NCBI GenBank assembly: GCA_016124575.1
Contig: WGNM01000016.1
Span: 1-64,000, forward strand
DNA: 64,000 bases
Direction of reading: 5' to 3'
Origin: Cryomorphaceae bacterium
Lineage (GTDB): Bacteria; Bacteroidota; Bacteroidia; Flavobacteriales_D; Sanyastnellaceae
Shown here: one piece after another, positions 1-11,968 of the stretch
How the letters are laid out: every line of letters starts with the position of its first letter
How positions within the stretch are numbered: the stretch's first letter is position 1
The notes under the pieces: model-generated
What the model was told of the DNA's origin: nothing
Seen by the model: only the letters and a program-made list of their open reading frames with translations
Database searches by the model: none
Program-made: the position numbers and the translations under genes

Positions 1-2504
<2,504 letters not shown>

Positions 2505-2522
2505 ATTTACTCTACCAATATG

Positions 2523-2531
2523 TCAAAGAAC
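2523..2531 (-). promoter_or_regulatory. boxA-like antitermination element before 23S
   Basis: The minus strand reads GTTCTTTGA about 20 nt upstream of the 23S 5' end. The identical nonamer occurs in the 16S leader at 4346-4354. Position and repetition fit the boxA element that loads NusB/S10 on rRNA transcripts; the role is inferred from position. Confidence 0.55.
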
Positions 2532-2540
2532 TTTCAAAAG

Positions 2541-2614
2541 TGGAGAATATCGGAGTCGAACCGATGACCTCCTGCGTGCAAAGCAGGCGCTCTAGCCAGC
2601 TGAGCTAATCCCCC
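2541..2614 (-). tRNA. tRNA-Ala (UGC)
   Basis: A complete cloverleaf on the minus strand starting GGGGGATTAGCTCAG. The anticodon loop carries TGC and the acceptor stem keeps the G3:U70 wobble pair, the alanine identity element. The discriminator is A and CCA is not encoded. It sits in the 16S-23S spacer next to tRNA-Ile, the usual Bacteroidota arrangement. Confidence 0.97.
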
Positions 2615-2625
2615 TCGTTTATCTG

Positions 2626-2699
2626 TAGTCCTGCGCAGATTTGAACTGCGGACCTCTACATTATCAGTGTAGCGCTCTAACCAACTGAGCTACAGGACT
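2626..2699 (-). tRNA. tRNA-Ile (GAU)
   Basis: Cloverleaf on the minus strand with acceptor stem AGTCCTG/CAGGACT, D-loop TAGCTCAGTTGG, anticodon GAT and T-loop TTCAAAT. The discriminator is A and CCA is not encoded. It lies between 16S and tRNA-Ala and is released by processing of the rRNA precursor. Confidence 0.97.
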
Positions 2700-2711
2700 A
2701 GATAAAAAGGA

Positions 2712-2727
2712 AAATGATGCAGCAACC
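2712..2727 (-). other. 3' arm of the 16S precursor processing stem
   Basis: The spacer RNA just after 16S reads GGTTGCTGCATCATTT. It is complementary, apart from one bulged base, to the leader segment at 4330-4346. The two arms bracket the whole 16S gene, as expected for the long precursor helix cut by RNase III. Pairing is seen in the sequence; the processing role is inferred. Confidence 0.7.
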
Positions 2728-2756
2728 ATCGCCAAGTAAGTAGGCGTTTTCTCTAA

Positions 2757-4276
<1,520 letters not shown>

Positions 4277-4329
4277 TGTAAAAAGTTTAATCTGTTCTGG
4301 CCTACTTAACTAAAAATTGACGTTTGCTA

Positions 4330-4346
4330 GGTTTGCTGCATCATTT
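4330..4346 (-). other. 5' arm of the 16S precursor processing stem
   Basis: Leader RNA complementary to the segment at 2712-2727 on the far side of 16S. Together they can close a helix of about 16 bp with one bulge around the 16S precursor. Confidence 0.7.
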
Positions 4347-4354
4347 CAAAGAAC
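4346..4354 (-). promoter_or_regulatory. boxA-like element in the rRNA leader
   Basis: The minus strand reads GTTCTTTGA, identical to the copy before 23S at 2523-2531. It lies about 70 nt upstream of the mature 16S and downstream of all five promoters, so every primary transcript would contain it. Confidence 0.55.
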
Positions 4355-4408
4355 TTATCGCTAATCACTCCTTCGAGTGACGAAATATCTTGTTTTCAAA
4401 GCGGACAG

Positions 4409-4439
4409 CAAAAGTACATTGTTTTTTGATTCCTCCAAA
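4409..4439 (-). promoter_or_regulatory. rrn promoter P1 (closest to 16S)
   Basis: On the minus strand TTTG (4439-4436), a 19-nt spacer, then TACTTTTG (4416-4409): an exact fit to the Bacteroidota -33/-7 consensus. Transcription would start near 4402, giving a leader of about 125 nt before 16S. Confidence 0.85.
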
Positions 4440-4515
4440 CTTTCTTTCGAAAATTTTTCGACTCTCTACTTTTGCCATTCTGTTGAGAACGTTCCCTCTC
4501 TTTCGATTGGGGGTG

Positions 4516-4546
4516 CAAAAGTACAAGTTTTTTTGATTCCTCCAAA
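4516..4546 (-). promoter_or_regulatory. rrn promoter P2
   Basis: TTTG (4546-4543), 19-nt spacer, TACTTTTG (4523-4516) on the minus strand. The spacer sequence is nearly the same as in P1 and P3. Confidence 0.85.
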
Positions 4547-4622
4547 TTTTTTTTCGAAAATTTTTCGACCCTCTACTTTTGCCATTCTGTTAAGAACGTT
4601 CCCTCTCTTTCGATTGGGGGTG

Positions 4623-4653
4623 CAAAAGTACAAGTTTTTTTGATTCCTCCAAA
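4623..4653 (-). promoter_or_regulatory. rrn promoter P3
   Basis: TTTG (4653-4650), 19-nt spacer, TACTTTTG (4630-4623) on the minus strand, a near-copy of P2. Confidence 0.85.
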
Positions 4654-4733
4654 TTTTCTTTCGAAAATTATTTTAAACCCTTTACTCTGCTATCCTGTTG
4701 AGAACGTTGTCCCCCCTCGGTTAAAAGGGGTCG

Positions 4734-4763
4734 CAAAAGTAAGTATTAATTTGATTCATCAAA
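4734..4763 (-). promoter_or_regulatory. rrn promoter P4
   Basis: TTTG (4763-4760), 18-nt spacer, TACTTTTG (4741-4734) on the minus strand. The surrounding unit has diverged but both boxes are exact. Confidence 0.8.
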
Positions 4764-4839
4764 GCTTTTTCTAAAAAACTTTTAAAACCTTGTATTTTCC
4801 TGTCTTGTTGAGAACGTATGCTTCTGTTGAAAGCGGGCG

Positions 4840-4869
4840 CAAAGATACACACTGTTATCTTAACTCCAA
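4840..4869 (-). promoter_or_regulatory. rrn promoter P5 (most distal)
   Basis: TTG (4869-4867), 19-nt spacer, TATCTTTG (4847-4840) on the minus strand. The unit is the most diverged in the array but keeps the consensus bases. Confidence 0.75.
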
Positions 4870-4939
4870 GTTAATTCGCAATCATTTTTAGAATAACTAG
4901 TTAACTAGCTGTAAATCAGAACGATTCATTTTAAATCAG

Positions 4940-5593
4940 CTATTTCAGCGCAATCTCCTCTTTTCGTAAGATCTCTATGTCACTGATAATCCGCTCAATA
5001 TCTTCTCCCTTGGTACCGTCATAATACCCCCTCAACCGTCCCAAACGGTCAATCAACACGATATTCTCTGTATGTATGAAGTCTTGCAACCCGCCATCCC
5101 CTTCATCCAACACCGCAAAATAACTTCTACGCGCAAGGTCATATATCTGCTTCTTGTCGCCCGTTAGAAACCACCACCTGCTATTGTCGGCATTGAAACG
5201 CTCAGCATATTCGTACAAAACAATCACACTATCTATATCAGGAGTTACTGAATGTGATAACAACATGAGGTCGTTGGCCTGCTTATTTGCCTCATGTATC
5301 TTCGACATGTTGGCATTCATGACCGGACAAATCGTAGCGCACTTGGCGAAAAAGAAGTTGGCGACTACGATTTTATCTCCAACATCGGCTCTTGAAACAG
5401 TATCACCTAGCTGATTGACGAGCCTAAAATCTGCTACCCGGTGGTCAGTTCTGTTACGAACTGCCTCATCAACCAGTGCCGGATTGATATCTTGTGGCTG
5501 ATATATCGGTAATTCATCCCCAGGCTTAAGGATGAAATATGCTATTCCGACCGATAAAAAGAAGATGACCAAGAACGATATGATGGTTTTCAT
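4940..5593 (-). CDS. SCO1/SenC-family copper chaperone-like protein
   Basis: 217 aa with an N-terminal membrane anchor (residues 4-23) and a thioredoxin-like domain facing the periplasm. The copper/redox motif CATICP (Cys85, Cys89) and the distal His174 of the SCO1 family are all present. Proteins of this family deliver copper to the CuA site of cytochrome c oxidase or act as thiol reductants there. No oxidase genes are adjacent, so the exact partner is unknown. The gene ends about 70 bp from the rrn promoter array and points the same way, so it is the upstream neighbour of the rRNA operon. Confidence 0.9.
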   Translation of the reverse strand: MKTIISFLVIFFLSVGIAYFILKPGDELPIYQPQDINPALVDEAVRNRTDHRVADFRLVNQLGDTVSRADVGDKIVVANFFFAKCATICPVMNANMSKIHEANKQANDLMLLSHSVTPDIDSVIVLYEYAERFNADNSRWWFLTGDKKQIYDLARRSYFAVLDEGDGGLQDFIHTENIVLIDRLGRLRGYYDGTKGEDIERIISDIEILRKEEIALK

Positions 5594-5669
5594 TTATACC
5601 TATATTATATACAACACATTTTTCCTCTGAACTTTCGAATGGAACGCGTTTGTTCCTTTAGCAGAAATC

Positions 5670-7316
5670 TCACTCCATATTCTGATACAACATCTCTCCC
5701 CCTATCCATGTTTGCATGACTTTGGTTTGGAGAATATCTTCATCAGAAACAACCATTAGGTCGCGATCGAGGACGACAAAATCGGCAACCTTGCCAACTT
5801 CGATGGTGCCCTTCTGCTCTTCTTCGAAATTGCTGACGGCTGCCCAAAGTGTCATTCCATTCAATGCCTCTTCTCTGGTGAGCGCATTATCGGGTTGAAA
5901 ACCTCCTGCAGGATATCCCTTTGCGTCTTTTCTTACTACAGCAGCGTAAAAAGTGGCGAGTGGATTTATCCCCTCTACCGGAAAATCTGTCCCCAAAGCC
6001 ACCATCCCTAGTTGTTCGCGTAGCTCCTTCCAGGCATATGCCCGTCGGATTCTGTTTCTTCCTAGTCTATACTCTGCCCAATACATGTCGCTGGTAGCGT
6101 GCGTAGGCTGTATAGATGGAATCACGGCGTTCTCTCCAAAGAGGTGGATATCTGCTCTGTCGACTATCTGGGCATGTTCTATTCTCCAGCGGCGGTCGTT
6201 GGCACCACCCAAAACAGATGCATATATATGTAAGAGTTCTCGATTGGCTTTGTCTCCAATGCAGTGTGTGTTCATTTGAAAGCCGGCATCATACATTTTC
6301 TGAGCTGCATCTTGAAAATACTCGGTGGTATTCAACAAAAATCCGCTGTGGCCGTCTTCACGATCACTGTATGGCTCGATCAAAAAAGCTCCTCGTGATC
6401 CCAAAGCGCCATCTGAATAGAATTTGAAGGCGCGGACACTGAGTCGATCCGTGATATATGGGCCGCTTTTCAGAAAATGGTCTTTGTTTTCTTCGGTATC
6501 TGAAAGCATGGCATAGATGCGCATCTTCAATTCACCGCTTTTTTGCAGTTCATCGATCAGTTCCACATCCGATTTATCGAGACCTGCATCATCAACTGTT
6601 GTCAATCCCACCGCCAAACATTTGGCTTCGGCTTCTTTCAATGCGCGTATTTTGTCTGCACGGGTGCGCTGTGGCATCACTTTTCTCACCAAATCAATCG
6701 CATTGTCGATCAACATTCCTGTAAACGCCCCTTGTTCTTGGATCAATTCACCACCCAAAACCTGTTCATTTCCTATTATCCCCCCGCGACGCATGGCCTC
6801 TGAATTGATCAATGCGGCATGTCCGTCGATTCGTGAAAGCACCACCGGGACATTCGGATACACGCTATCGATCATGAATCGACTTGGAAAAACTTGCTCT
6901 TCCCAATCGTTCTGATCCCATCCCCGACCAATTATCCACTCACTCGGATAGTCTTTTTGATGATTCTCGATGCGGATCATGACATCATCCCAGCTTTTGG
7001 TGCCCGCTAAATCGACTTCTTGAAGTCCTAAACCGTACCCTAAAAAGTGACAATGAGCGTCTATCAATCCGGGGTATACATGTTGTTTTTGGATGTCGAC
7101 AACATTTTCACTCTTGTATTTATTCAAAATCTGACGTTCCGGACCGATTTCAATGATGCGCCCATCGCGAATTGCCATCGCATCGTAGGTCTTCATTGTT
7201 CCATCAAGGGCATGGATCTGCGCATTGTGAATGATCACATCGGCCAATTCATGTTTGAAAGCACAAGCATGGAACAGTAAAAGGCCGAGGAAAAAGAAGA
7301 GCCATTTCAGTTTCAT
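5670..7316 (-). CDS. Amidohydrolase (YtcJ-like) lipoprotein
   Basis: 548 aa. The start is the ATG at 7316, because this places a lipoprotein signal (hydrophobic run ending LLLFHAC, Cys18) at the N terminus and overlaps the upstream stop as ATGA; the frame is open further upstream but without a signal. It has the metal-binding HxH motif in DAHCH (residues 86-90) and the amidohydrolase-3 layout including IIGRGWDQNDW. The family hydrolyses amide or related bonds in a metal-dependent TIM barrel; the substrate is unknown. It is probably anchored in a membrane facing the periplasm and co-transcribed with the SDR gene. Confidence 0.88.
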   Translation of the reverse strand: MKLKWLFFFLGLLLFHACAFKHELADVIIHNAQIHALDGTMKTYDAMAIRDGRIIEIGPERQILNKYKSENVVDIQKQHVYPGLIDAHCHFLGYGLGLQEVDLAGTKSWDDVMIRIENHQKDYPSEWIIGRGWDQNDWEEQVFPSRFMIDSVYPNVPVVLSRIDGHAALINSEAMRRGGIIGNEQVLGGELIQEQGAFTGMLIDNAIDLVRKVMPQRTRADKIRALKEAEAKCLAVGLTTVDDAGLDKSDVELIDELQKSGELKMRIYAMLSDTEENKDHFLKSGPYITDRLSVRAFKFYSDGALGSRGAFLIEPYSDREDGHSGFLLNTTEYFQDAAQKMYDAGFQMNTHCIGDKANRELLHIYASVLGGANDRRWRIEHAQIVDRADIHLFGENAVIPSIQPTHATSDMYWAEYRLGRNRIRRAYAWKELREQLGMVALGTDFPVEGINPLATFYAAVVRKDAKGYPAGGFQPDNALTREEALNGMTLWAAVSNFEEEQKGTIEVGKVADFVVLDRDLMVVSDEDILQTKVMQTWIGGEMLYQNME

Positions 7317-8077
7317 AAGTCCCTCAGAATTGTTGTTGAATTCGCTTGCGCGGAAGGCATGATAACGATATCGTTCAGGCAAACGTGCTTCGGACGTGTG
7401 ATTGCATAGTGCACTGTATCGGCTATGTCATCCGCCGCGAGAGGCGTAAACCCATTGTATACCGCAGCAGCTTTCGCTTCATCGTCTTTAAATCGCACCA
7501 AGCTAAACTCAGTTTCAGCAGCCCCGGGCGCTATTTGAGTGACCTTGATTCCGAGAGGTAATAGCTCAATGCGCATTGCTTTGGTGAGTGCATCGACCGC
7601 GAACTTTGAGGCACAGTAGACATTTCCACCATCATACACCTCCTTTCCGGCGATTGAGCCGATGTTTACAATGTGTCCCTTCTTCCGTTTTTTCATCAGA
7701 TTAGAAACCGCGCGTGTAACATAGAGAAGTCCCTTCACATTTGTATCAATAATGCGGTTCCAATCGTCAGCATCACCATCGTTGATTGGAGATCGACCGA
7801 CTGCAAGTCCGGCATTGTTTACCAAGACATCAATTTTCTCCCAGCCCCCATTCAAAGAAGCGACCGACTCGTTCACTGCTTCTTCGATTCTCACATCGTA
7901 GCCTTGCGTGAGTATGTGGACATCGTACTTTTTTGAAAGCGACTTTGCCAATTTTTCGAGGCGATCAACGCGGCGACCGGTCAAGATCAGATTCCATCCC
8001 TCCTTCGCCAGGCGTTTCGCGGTAGCTTCTCCAAATCCAGAAGTAGCACCTGTGATCATAGCAATTGGTCCTTTCAT
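7313..8077 (-). CDS. Short-chain dehydrogenase/reductase (YdfG-like)
   Basis: 254 aa classical SDR. The NAD(P)-binding motif TGATSGFG spans residues 9-16, NNAG is at 87-90, and the catalytic Ser141, Tyr154 and Lys158 (YCASK) are present. GRR after the second strand favours NADP. The C-terminal region resembles YdfG-type 3-hydroxy acid dehydrogenases, but substrate cannot be fixed from sequence. It is the first gene of a two-gene unit; its TGA overlaps the next ATG. A -7 box TAGCTTTG (8099-8092) lies 14 nt upstream of the ATG. Confidence 0.9.
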   Translation of the reverse strand: MKGPIAMITGATSGFGEATAKRLAKEGWNLILTGRRVDRLEKLAKSLSKKYDVHILTQGYDVRIEEAVNESVASLNGGWEKIDVLVNNAGLAVGRSPINDGDADDWNRIIDTNVKGLLYVTRAVSNLMKKRKKGHIVNIGSIAGKEVYDGGNVYCASKFAVDALTKAMRIELLPLGIKVTQIAPGAAETEFSLVRFKDDEAKAAAVYNGFTPLAADDIADTVHYAITRPKHVCLNDIVIMPSAQANSTTILRDL

Positions 8078-8091
8078 AGTTCAAATTTCTC

Positions 8092-8099
8092 CAAAGCTA
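8092..8099 (-). promoter_or_regulatory. -7 promoter element of the SDR gene
   Basis: TAGCTTTG on the minus strand, matching TAnnTTTG, 14 nt before the ATG. No convincing -33 TTG is seen at the right distance. Confidence 0.5.
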
Positions 8100-8195
8100 C
8101 ATCATGAAACATATTGAAATCAGGGTACCCGAATGTGATTTATCAAGAAAACTGCATGAATAATATCACGTTAACCTTTGACAACGGCAGGCGCG

Positions 8196-8203
8196 TATAT
8201 TTG
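8196..8203 (+). promoter_or_regulatory. -7 promoter element of the PLD-like gene
   Basis: TATATTTG matches TAnnTTTG and lies 17 nt before the ATG at 8221. A TTTG at 8177-8180 is only 15 nt away, shorter than usual, so the -33 box is uncertain. Confidence 0.5.
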
Positions 8204-8220
8204 CAGCATATAATATAGGT

Positions 8221-10380
8221 ATGAAAAATCTACTACTCATTTGCTTTAGCATCATCGGATTATTTGGTACATCGCAAACCATTCAGGAGATTCAAGGCTC
8301 TGCGGCATCGTCACCATTGCTTGGAAGCAGTGTAACGACTAGCGGAATTGTGACTGGAAAGCACAGTTTGGGGTTCTTTATTCAGAACGGCACTGGCATG
8401 TGGAGCGGATTGTACATATATAATAATGTATACCAGGTTGAGATTGGAGATTTAGTAGAAGTAACTGGCGCAGTGGAAGAGTATTTCGGTATGACCGAAC
8501 TGATTAACGTTTCGAATGTCACCATTTCATCTTCAAACAACCCAGTGCCTGCTCCAGAGCTTTTGACCACAGGAAGCGCTGGCGCGGAAGAATGGGAAAG
8601 TGTTCTTGTCCGCGTTGAATCAGCCATTTGCAACCAACCAAACGCCGGTTTTGGCGAGTACTTCGTGAACGACGGCAGTGGCGATTTGAAATGCGACGAC
8701 CTCTTGTATGTATTTGTCCCAACCATTGCGACGACATACAACTTGACCGGACCGATTTACTATTCATTTTCAGAATATAAGCTTGTGCCTCGCGATGCCA
8801 GCGACATTGAGAATGCCGAGCCTTTGTATTTCACCGTTGAGCCCGAAGAGTTTGATATGACCGCCAGTTCATTGACCATCCGTTGGGAGACCAACGTACC
8901 ATCGAATTCAGCCGTCTTTTATGGATTGACACCTACTTATGAGATCGGCGTAGTTGCGGATGAAGATTTCACCACCGTTCATGAATTGGTGATAGAAGAA
9001 TTGGAAGCTGCAACCTCGTATTATGTGCAAGTGATCTCCGAGGATGGAGAATTCACCACCCCGAATTTTGAATTTATTGCTTCTACAGCCTCGCCAACAG
9101 AAGGGAATATTCAAGTTTGGTTCAACCATGCCGTGAATACGGAGGTAGCTTTTGTTGGCAATGAAGCCGTTGTTGCGACAAACATTACCGATACCATTAT
9201 CAGCATCTTGTTGACAGCTACAGAAACATTGGACATCACCATGTATGATTTGGAGGGTGTTCCACCTGTTTTGATGACCACATTGAACGACCTTCATGCT
9301 GCTGGGGTAGACATACGGTTTATTACCGACATAGATTTAGCGAATACAGCATTCGAATTGTTGGATAGTGAAATTTCGGTATTGGCAGGGAATTCCGAGG
9401 GCATCATGCACGATAAATTCATTGTTGCCGATGCTGGGCTGTCGACAGCATGGACGATGACTGGTTCAATGAACTGGACATGGGCCAATTTGGGATGGGA
9501 TTATAACAACGTTATTTTGATACAGGATCAAGCAGTGGCGCGCACCTACGAACGAGAATTTGAGGAAATGTGGGGCAGTGCTTCTTTATCTTATGACATT
9601 CAAAACTCACGATTTGGAAGTCAAAAGACCAACAACACAGCACATAAGTTCACAATTGGCGGCATACCTGTTGAGGTTTATTTCTCACCTACAGATGGAA
9701 CCACCGCACAAATTCGCGAACGAATAGAAGAAGCGCAGACAGAATTGGCAATTGCAATGATGGTATTTACAGAAAATTCCCTTGGATCAGCGATCATTGA
9801 TGCCGATGCAGCGGGAATAACTGTGCAGGGCATTATCGACTATACTCAATTCAACGGCAGCGAGTTCGACCCATTGGTTGCGGCAGGAGTAGAAGTCGTA
9901 GCTTACTCGAACCAAGACGGCACCGAGTGGCCCGACGGACCCGTTTTGCATCACAAGTATATGATTGCAGACTACAGTGCAGGATCAGAGCAACCCGTTT
10001 TAGTTACCGGCAGTCACAACTGGTCGGCATCTGCAGAATCGATCAACGATGAAAACACCTTGATAGTTTACGACGCCAACTTAGCGAACCAGTTTTATCA
10101 GGAGTACACGAAGCGATATCAGGATTTGACCATTGGTATTACAGAGCGCATTACGGGAGAAGAACTTCGCGTATATCCAAATCCCACCACTGAATTTTTG
10201 ACAGTGAGTATTTCAGAGCCAGGCACATTGCGCGTAATGAACATCAGCGGACAGCTTGTTATGACAGCCGCAGTGACAGGCCCAGGAACCATTGACGTTC
10301 GACATTTGCCTCAAGGAGTTTACATGGTAATTCTTGAACAGCAAGACAGAACAACAACAGCGCGATTCGTTAAGCAGTAG
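8221..10380 (+). CDS. Secreted phospholipase D-family protein with T9SS tail
   Basis: 719 aa. Residues 1-19 are a signal peptide. Residues 20-190 resemble an OB-fold nucleic-acid-binding module, followed by a fibronectin III-like domain (about 205-290). Two PLD catalytic modules follow, with HxK motifs at His397 (HDKF) and His577 (HHKY), each followed by GSxNW. The last 75 residues, from VYPNPTTEF to the basic C terminus, are a type A T9SS sorting domain. Paired HKD motifs form one active site that cleaves phosphodiesters. The OB-like N terminus makes an extracellular nuclease more likely than a lipase, but this is inference. Its 3' end overlaps the convergent methyltransferase gene by 11 bp. 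Confidence 0.88.
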   Translation: MKNLLLICFSIIGLFGTSQTIQEIQGSAASSPLLGSSVTTSGIVTGKHSLGFFIQNGTGMWSGLYIYNNVYQVEIGDLVEVTGAVEEYFGMTELINVSNVTISSSNNPVPAPELLTTGSAGAEEWESVLVRVESAICNQPNAGFGEYFVNDGSGDLKCDDLLYVFVPTIATTYNLTGPIYYSFSEYKLVPRDASDIENAEPLYFTVEPEEFDMTASSLTIRWETNVPSNSAVFYGLTPTYEIGVVADEDFTTVHELVIEELEAATSYYVQVISEDGEFTTPNFEFIASTASPTEGNIQVWFNHAVNTEVAFVGNEAVVATNITDTIISILLTATETLDITMYDLEGVPPVLMTTLNDLHAAGVDIRFITDIDLANTAFELLDSEISVLAGNSEGIMHDKFIVADAGLSTAWTMTGSMNWTWANLGWDYNNVILIQDQAVARTYEREFEEMWGSASLSYDIQNSRFGSQKTNNTAHKFTIGGIPVEVYFSPTDGTTAQIRERIEEAQTELAIAMMVFTENSLGSAIIDADAAGITVQGIIDYTQFNGSEFDPLVAAGVEVVAYSNQDGTEWPDGPVLHHKYMIADYSAGSEQPVLVTGSHNWSASAESINDENTLIVYDANLANQFYQEYTKRYQDLTIGITERITGEELRVYPNPTTEFLTVSISEPGTLRVMNISGQLVMTAAVTGPGTIDVRHLPQGVYMVILEQQDRTTTARFVKQ

Positions 10381-11596
10381 GATTTTCCTCAGAAGTATCC
10401 GCTTCTTGGTTACTGTCAGGAGCTTCTTGCTTGCCTTCACCACGTTTTTTCCGGCTGCCACCGTATAAATCAAATCCGAGATAACGGCATTCGAGTTGTC
10501 CGTTGAACAACTTCTCCTTCTTATCAGGTCGGAAACCCAGGTGATCGATAGCATCGAGATTGCTGGAGATGATCCAAGCCGTTGATCCTGCGAAATCACC
10601 CTTGAGTTTTTGTCCGATCAAGCGATAAAGCGCCTCAATATTCTCTTCTTTCAAACGTTCGCCATACGGCGGATTGAGGATGAGGATGCCAGGAGTTCGA
10701 GCTGCGGGCAAGTCGAAGAAATCTACTTTTGACACCGTAATTTCGTTGGCCCACGACATTTTAGACACAGCCAAAGTTGTTTGTTGCACCGCATCGCGGT
10801 CTTTGTCGGATGCGAAAATTTTCGCGATTGACGGAACCCGTTTTTGCCACAGCTCCACCCGCACCGATTCAGCTACTTTTCGATCGTAGTTCGGCCATTT
10901 CATAAATCCGTAGGTTGGGCGAAACCATTGTGACGGGAGATTAGCGGCGCGCATGGCAGCTTCCATCACTAGCGTCCCTGAACCGCACATCGGCAAATGC
11001 AGCGGCACATCGGGAGTCCACCCACTCAATTCAATCATTGCAGCCGCCAGACACTCATTCAAAGGAGCTTTAGCACCGCCTGGGCGGTAGCCTCTTCTGT
11101 GTAAGCTTTCACCTGTTGAGTCGAGAGAGATGCGCACTTTATCTTCAAAAATTTGGAGATCGATCCTCAAATCTGGATCATCCTTATTCACATCTGGGCG
11201 AGCGCCTATTTTCTCTACAAAATAATCAGCAATGGCATCTTTCAGTTTCAGACCTGCGTATTGTGAGTGCGGGAAACCTTCTGAATGCACTGTTGCGCCG
11301 ATGGAAAACGTTTGATCTAAGCTCAGGATACCATCCCACGGAAGGGTTTTTGCTACAGCGTACAATTCATCTGGATCTTTCGCCGTGCCCGTCCACCAAG
11401 GAAGGAGCACCCGAACAGCAAATCGCGAAGCCAGATTCACCATTACCAAACCACGGTAGTCGGTTTCAAATTCTACCCCACGCGTGACGGGGTTGATATT
11501 TTTCATTCCGAAGCCTTCCAGTTCTTTGGTTAAAAGTGGTTCTAGACCTGCCAATGTTTTTGCGAACAACGTCCACGTTTCTTCTGTACTACTCAT
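10370..11596 (-). CDS. THUMP-domain class I RNA methyltransferase (RlmL N-domain-like)
   Basis: 408 aa. The N-terminal ferredoxin-like/THUMP part (about 1-155) is followed by a Rossmann-fold SAM methyltransferase domain with MCGSGTLVMEAA as motif I and the catalytic NPPYGERL motif starting at Asn308, the signature of N2-guanine RNA methyltransferases such as RlmL (23S G2445). The C terminus is a low-complexity charged tail. It is translationally coupled (ATGA) to the SUI1-like gene upstream. Target base assignment is by family only. Confidence 0.88.
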   Translation of the reverse strand: MSSTEETWTLFAKTLAGLEPLLTKELEGFGMKNINPVTRGVEFETDYRGLVMVNLASRFAVRVLLPWWTGTAKDPDELYAVAKTLPWDGILSLDQTFSIGATVHSEGFPHSQYAGLKLKDAIADYFVEKIGARPDVNKDDPDLRIDLQIFEDKVRISLDSTGESLHRRGYRPGGAKAPLNECLAAAMIELSGWTPDVPLHLPMCGSGTLVMEAAMRAANLPSQWFRPTYGFMKWPNYDRKVAESVRVELWQKRVPSIAKIFASDKDRDAVQQTTLAVSKMSWANEITVSKVDFFDLPAARTPGILILNPPYGERLKEENIEALYRLIGQKLKGDFAGSTAWIISSNLDAIDHLGFRPDKKEKLFNGQLECRYLGFDLYGGSRKKRGEGKQEAPDSNQEADTSEENPTA

Positions 11597-11940
11597 CCGC
11601 CTTTGCGCTTTACTATGTAACCTTTAGATTCTAGAAATTTCACTGATTTGTCGCGGTGATCGCCTTGAAGAAGTATTTCACCCTCTTTGGCTGAGCCACC
11701 TACCCCGCAGGCATTTTTGAGCGCTTTGCCAAGATCAGACAAGTCATCATCATTGCCAACAAAACCCTCAACTAGCGTAACAACTTTACCGCCACGCTGT
11801 TTTTTATCGAGCGAGACGTATAGTTTTTGTTGAGACGGCGGCAATGTTTCAGCTACATCCTCCTCCTCTTCGCTGTATTGGAAGTTGGGGTTTGTTGAGT
11901 ACACAACATCGATACGTTTCGAGCGTCCGCCCTTACCCAT
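11593..11940 (-). CDS. SUI1/eIF1-type translation factor (YciH-like)
   Basis: 115 aa from the ATG at 11940. An in-frame TTG six codons upstream was rejected because the -7 box TACTTTTG (11963-11956) overlaps that region. The C-terminal 80 residues hold the SUI1 fold with KQRGGKVVTLVEGF and the CGVGGSAKEGEILLQGDH segment, typical of bacterial YciH. These proteins act on start-codon selection fidelity in the 30S subunit. It is coupled by ATGA to the rRNA methyltransferase gene, so the pair joins translation-related functions. Confidence 0.9.
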   Translation of the reverse strand: MGKGGRSKRIDVVYSTNPNFQYSEEEEDVAETLPPSQQKLYVSLDKKQRGGKVVTLVEGFVGNDDDLSDLGKALKNACGVGGSAKEGEILLQGDHRDKSVKFLESKGYIVKRKGG

Positions 11941-11955
11941 GACTGAATATTTTTG

Positions 11956-11963
11956 CAAAAGTA
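11956..11963 (-). promoter_or_regulatory. -7 promoter element of the SUI1-like gene
   Basis: TACTTTTG on the minus strand, 15 nt before the ATG at 11940 and just beyond the stop of the upstream CPBP gene. It suggests a separate promoter for the SUI1/methyltransferase pair with a leader of roughly 10 nt. The -33 region overlaps the CPBP coding end. Confidence 0.55.
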
Positions 11964-11968
11964 CGAAC

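Larger units (their letters stand above)
4409..4870 (-). repeat. Tandem ~107 bp promoter-bearing repeats upstream of rrn
   Basis: A head-to-tail array in which each unit carries one complete promoter pointing at the 16S gene. Promoter starts are 107, 107, 111 and 106 bp apart. The units nearest 16S are almost identical and the distal ones have diverged. Four inter-promoter segments also share the block GTTGAGAACGT (4482, 4589 with one change, 4697, 4807, plus-strand reading), which falls roughly 20-30 nt downstream of each -7 box. There is no open frame that looks real here. The array fills the gap between 16S and the SCO1-like gene. Confidence 0.9.

Noticed and set aside
4461-4595. Plus-strand TACTTTTG boxes inside the repeats (two copies) as divergent promoters
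   Set aside because: No -33 TTG at the proper distance; probably the by-product of inverted-repeat-like sequence.
4377-4643. 88-codon open frame across the rrn promoter repeats
   Set aside because: Its peptide is itself a translated tandem repeat; the region is non-coding promoter DNA.
4409-4870. Tandem repeats considered as a CRISPR array
   Set aside because: Units are ~107 bp, contiguous, without spacers, and contain promoters.
7317-7382. Longer start for the amidohydrolase (22 extra codons)
   Set aside because: The inner ATG at 7316 gives a clean lipoprotein signal and overlaps the upstream stop as ATGA.
11941-11958. TTG-initiated longer SUI1-like protein
   Set aside because: Overlaps the -7 box; the ATG at 11940 starts the conserved MGKGG region.
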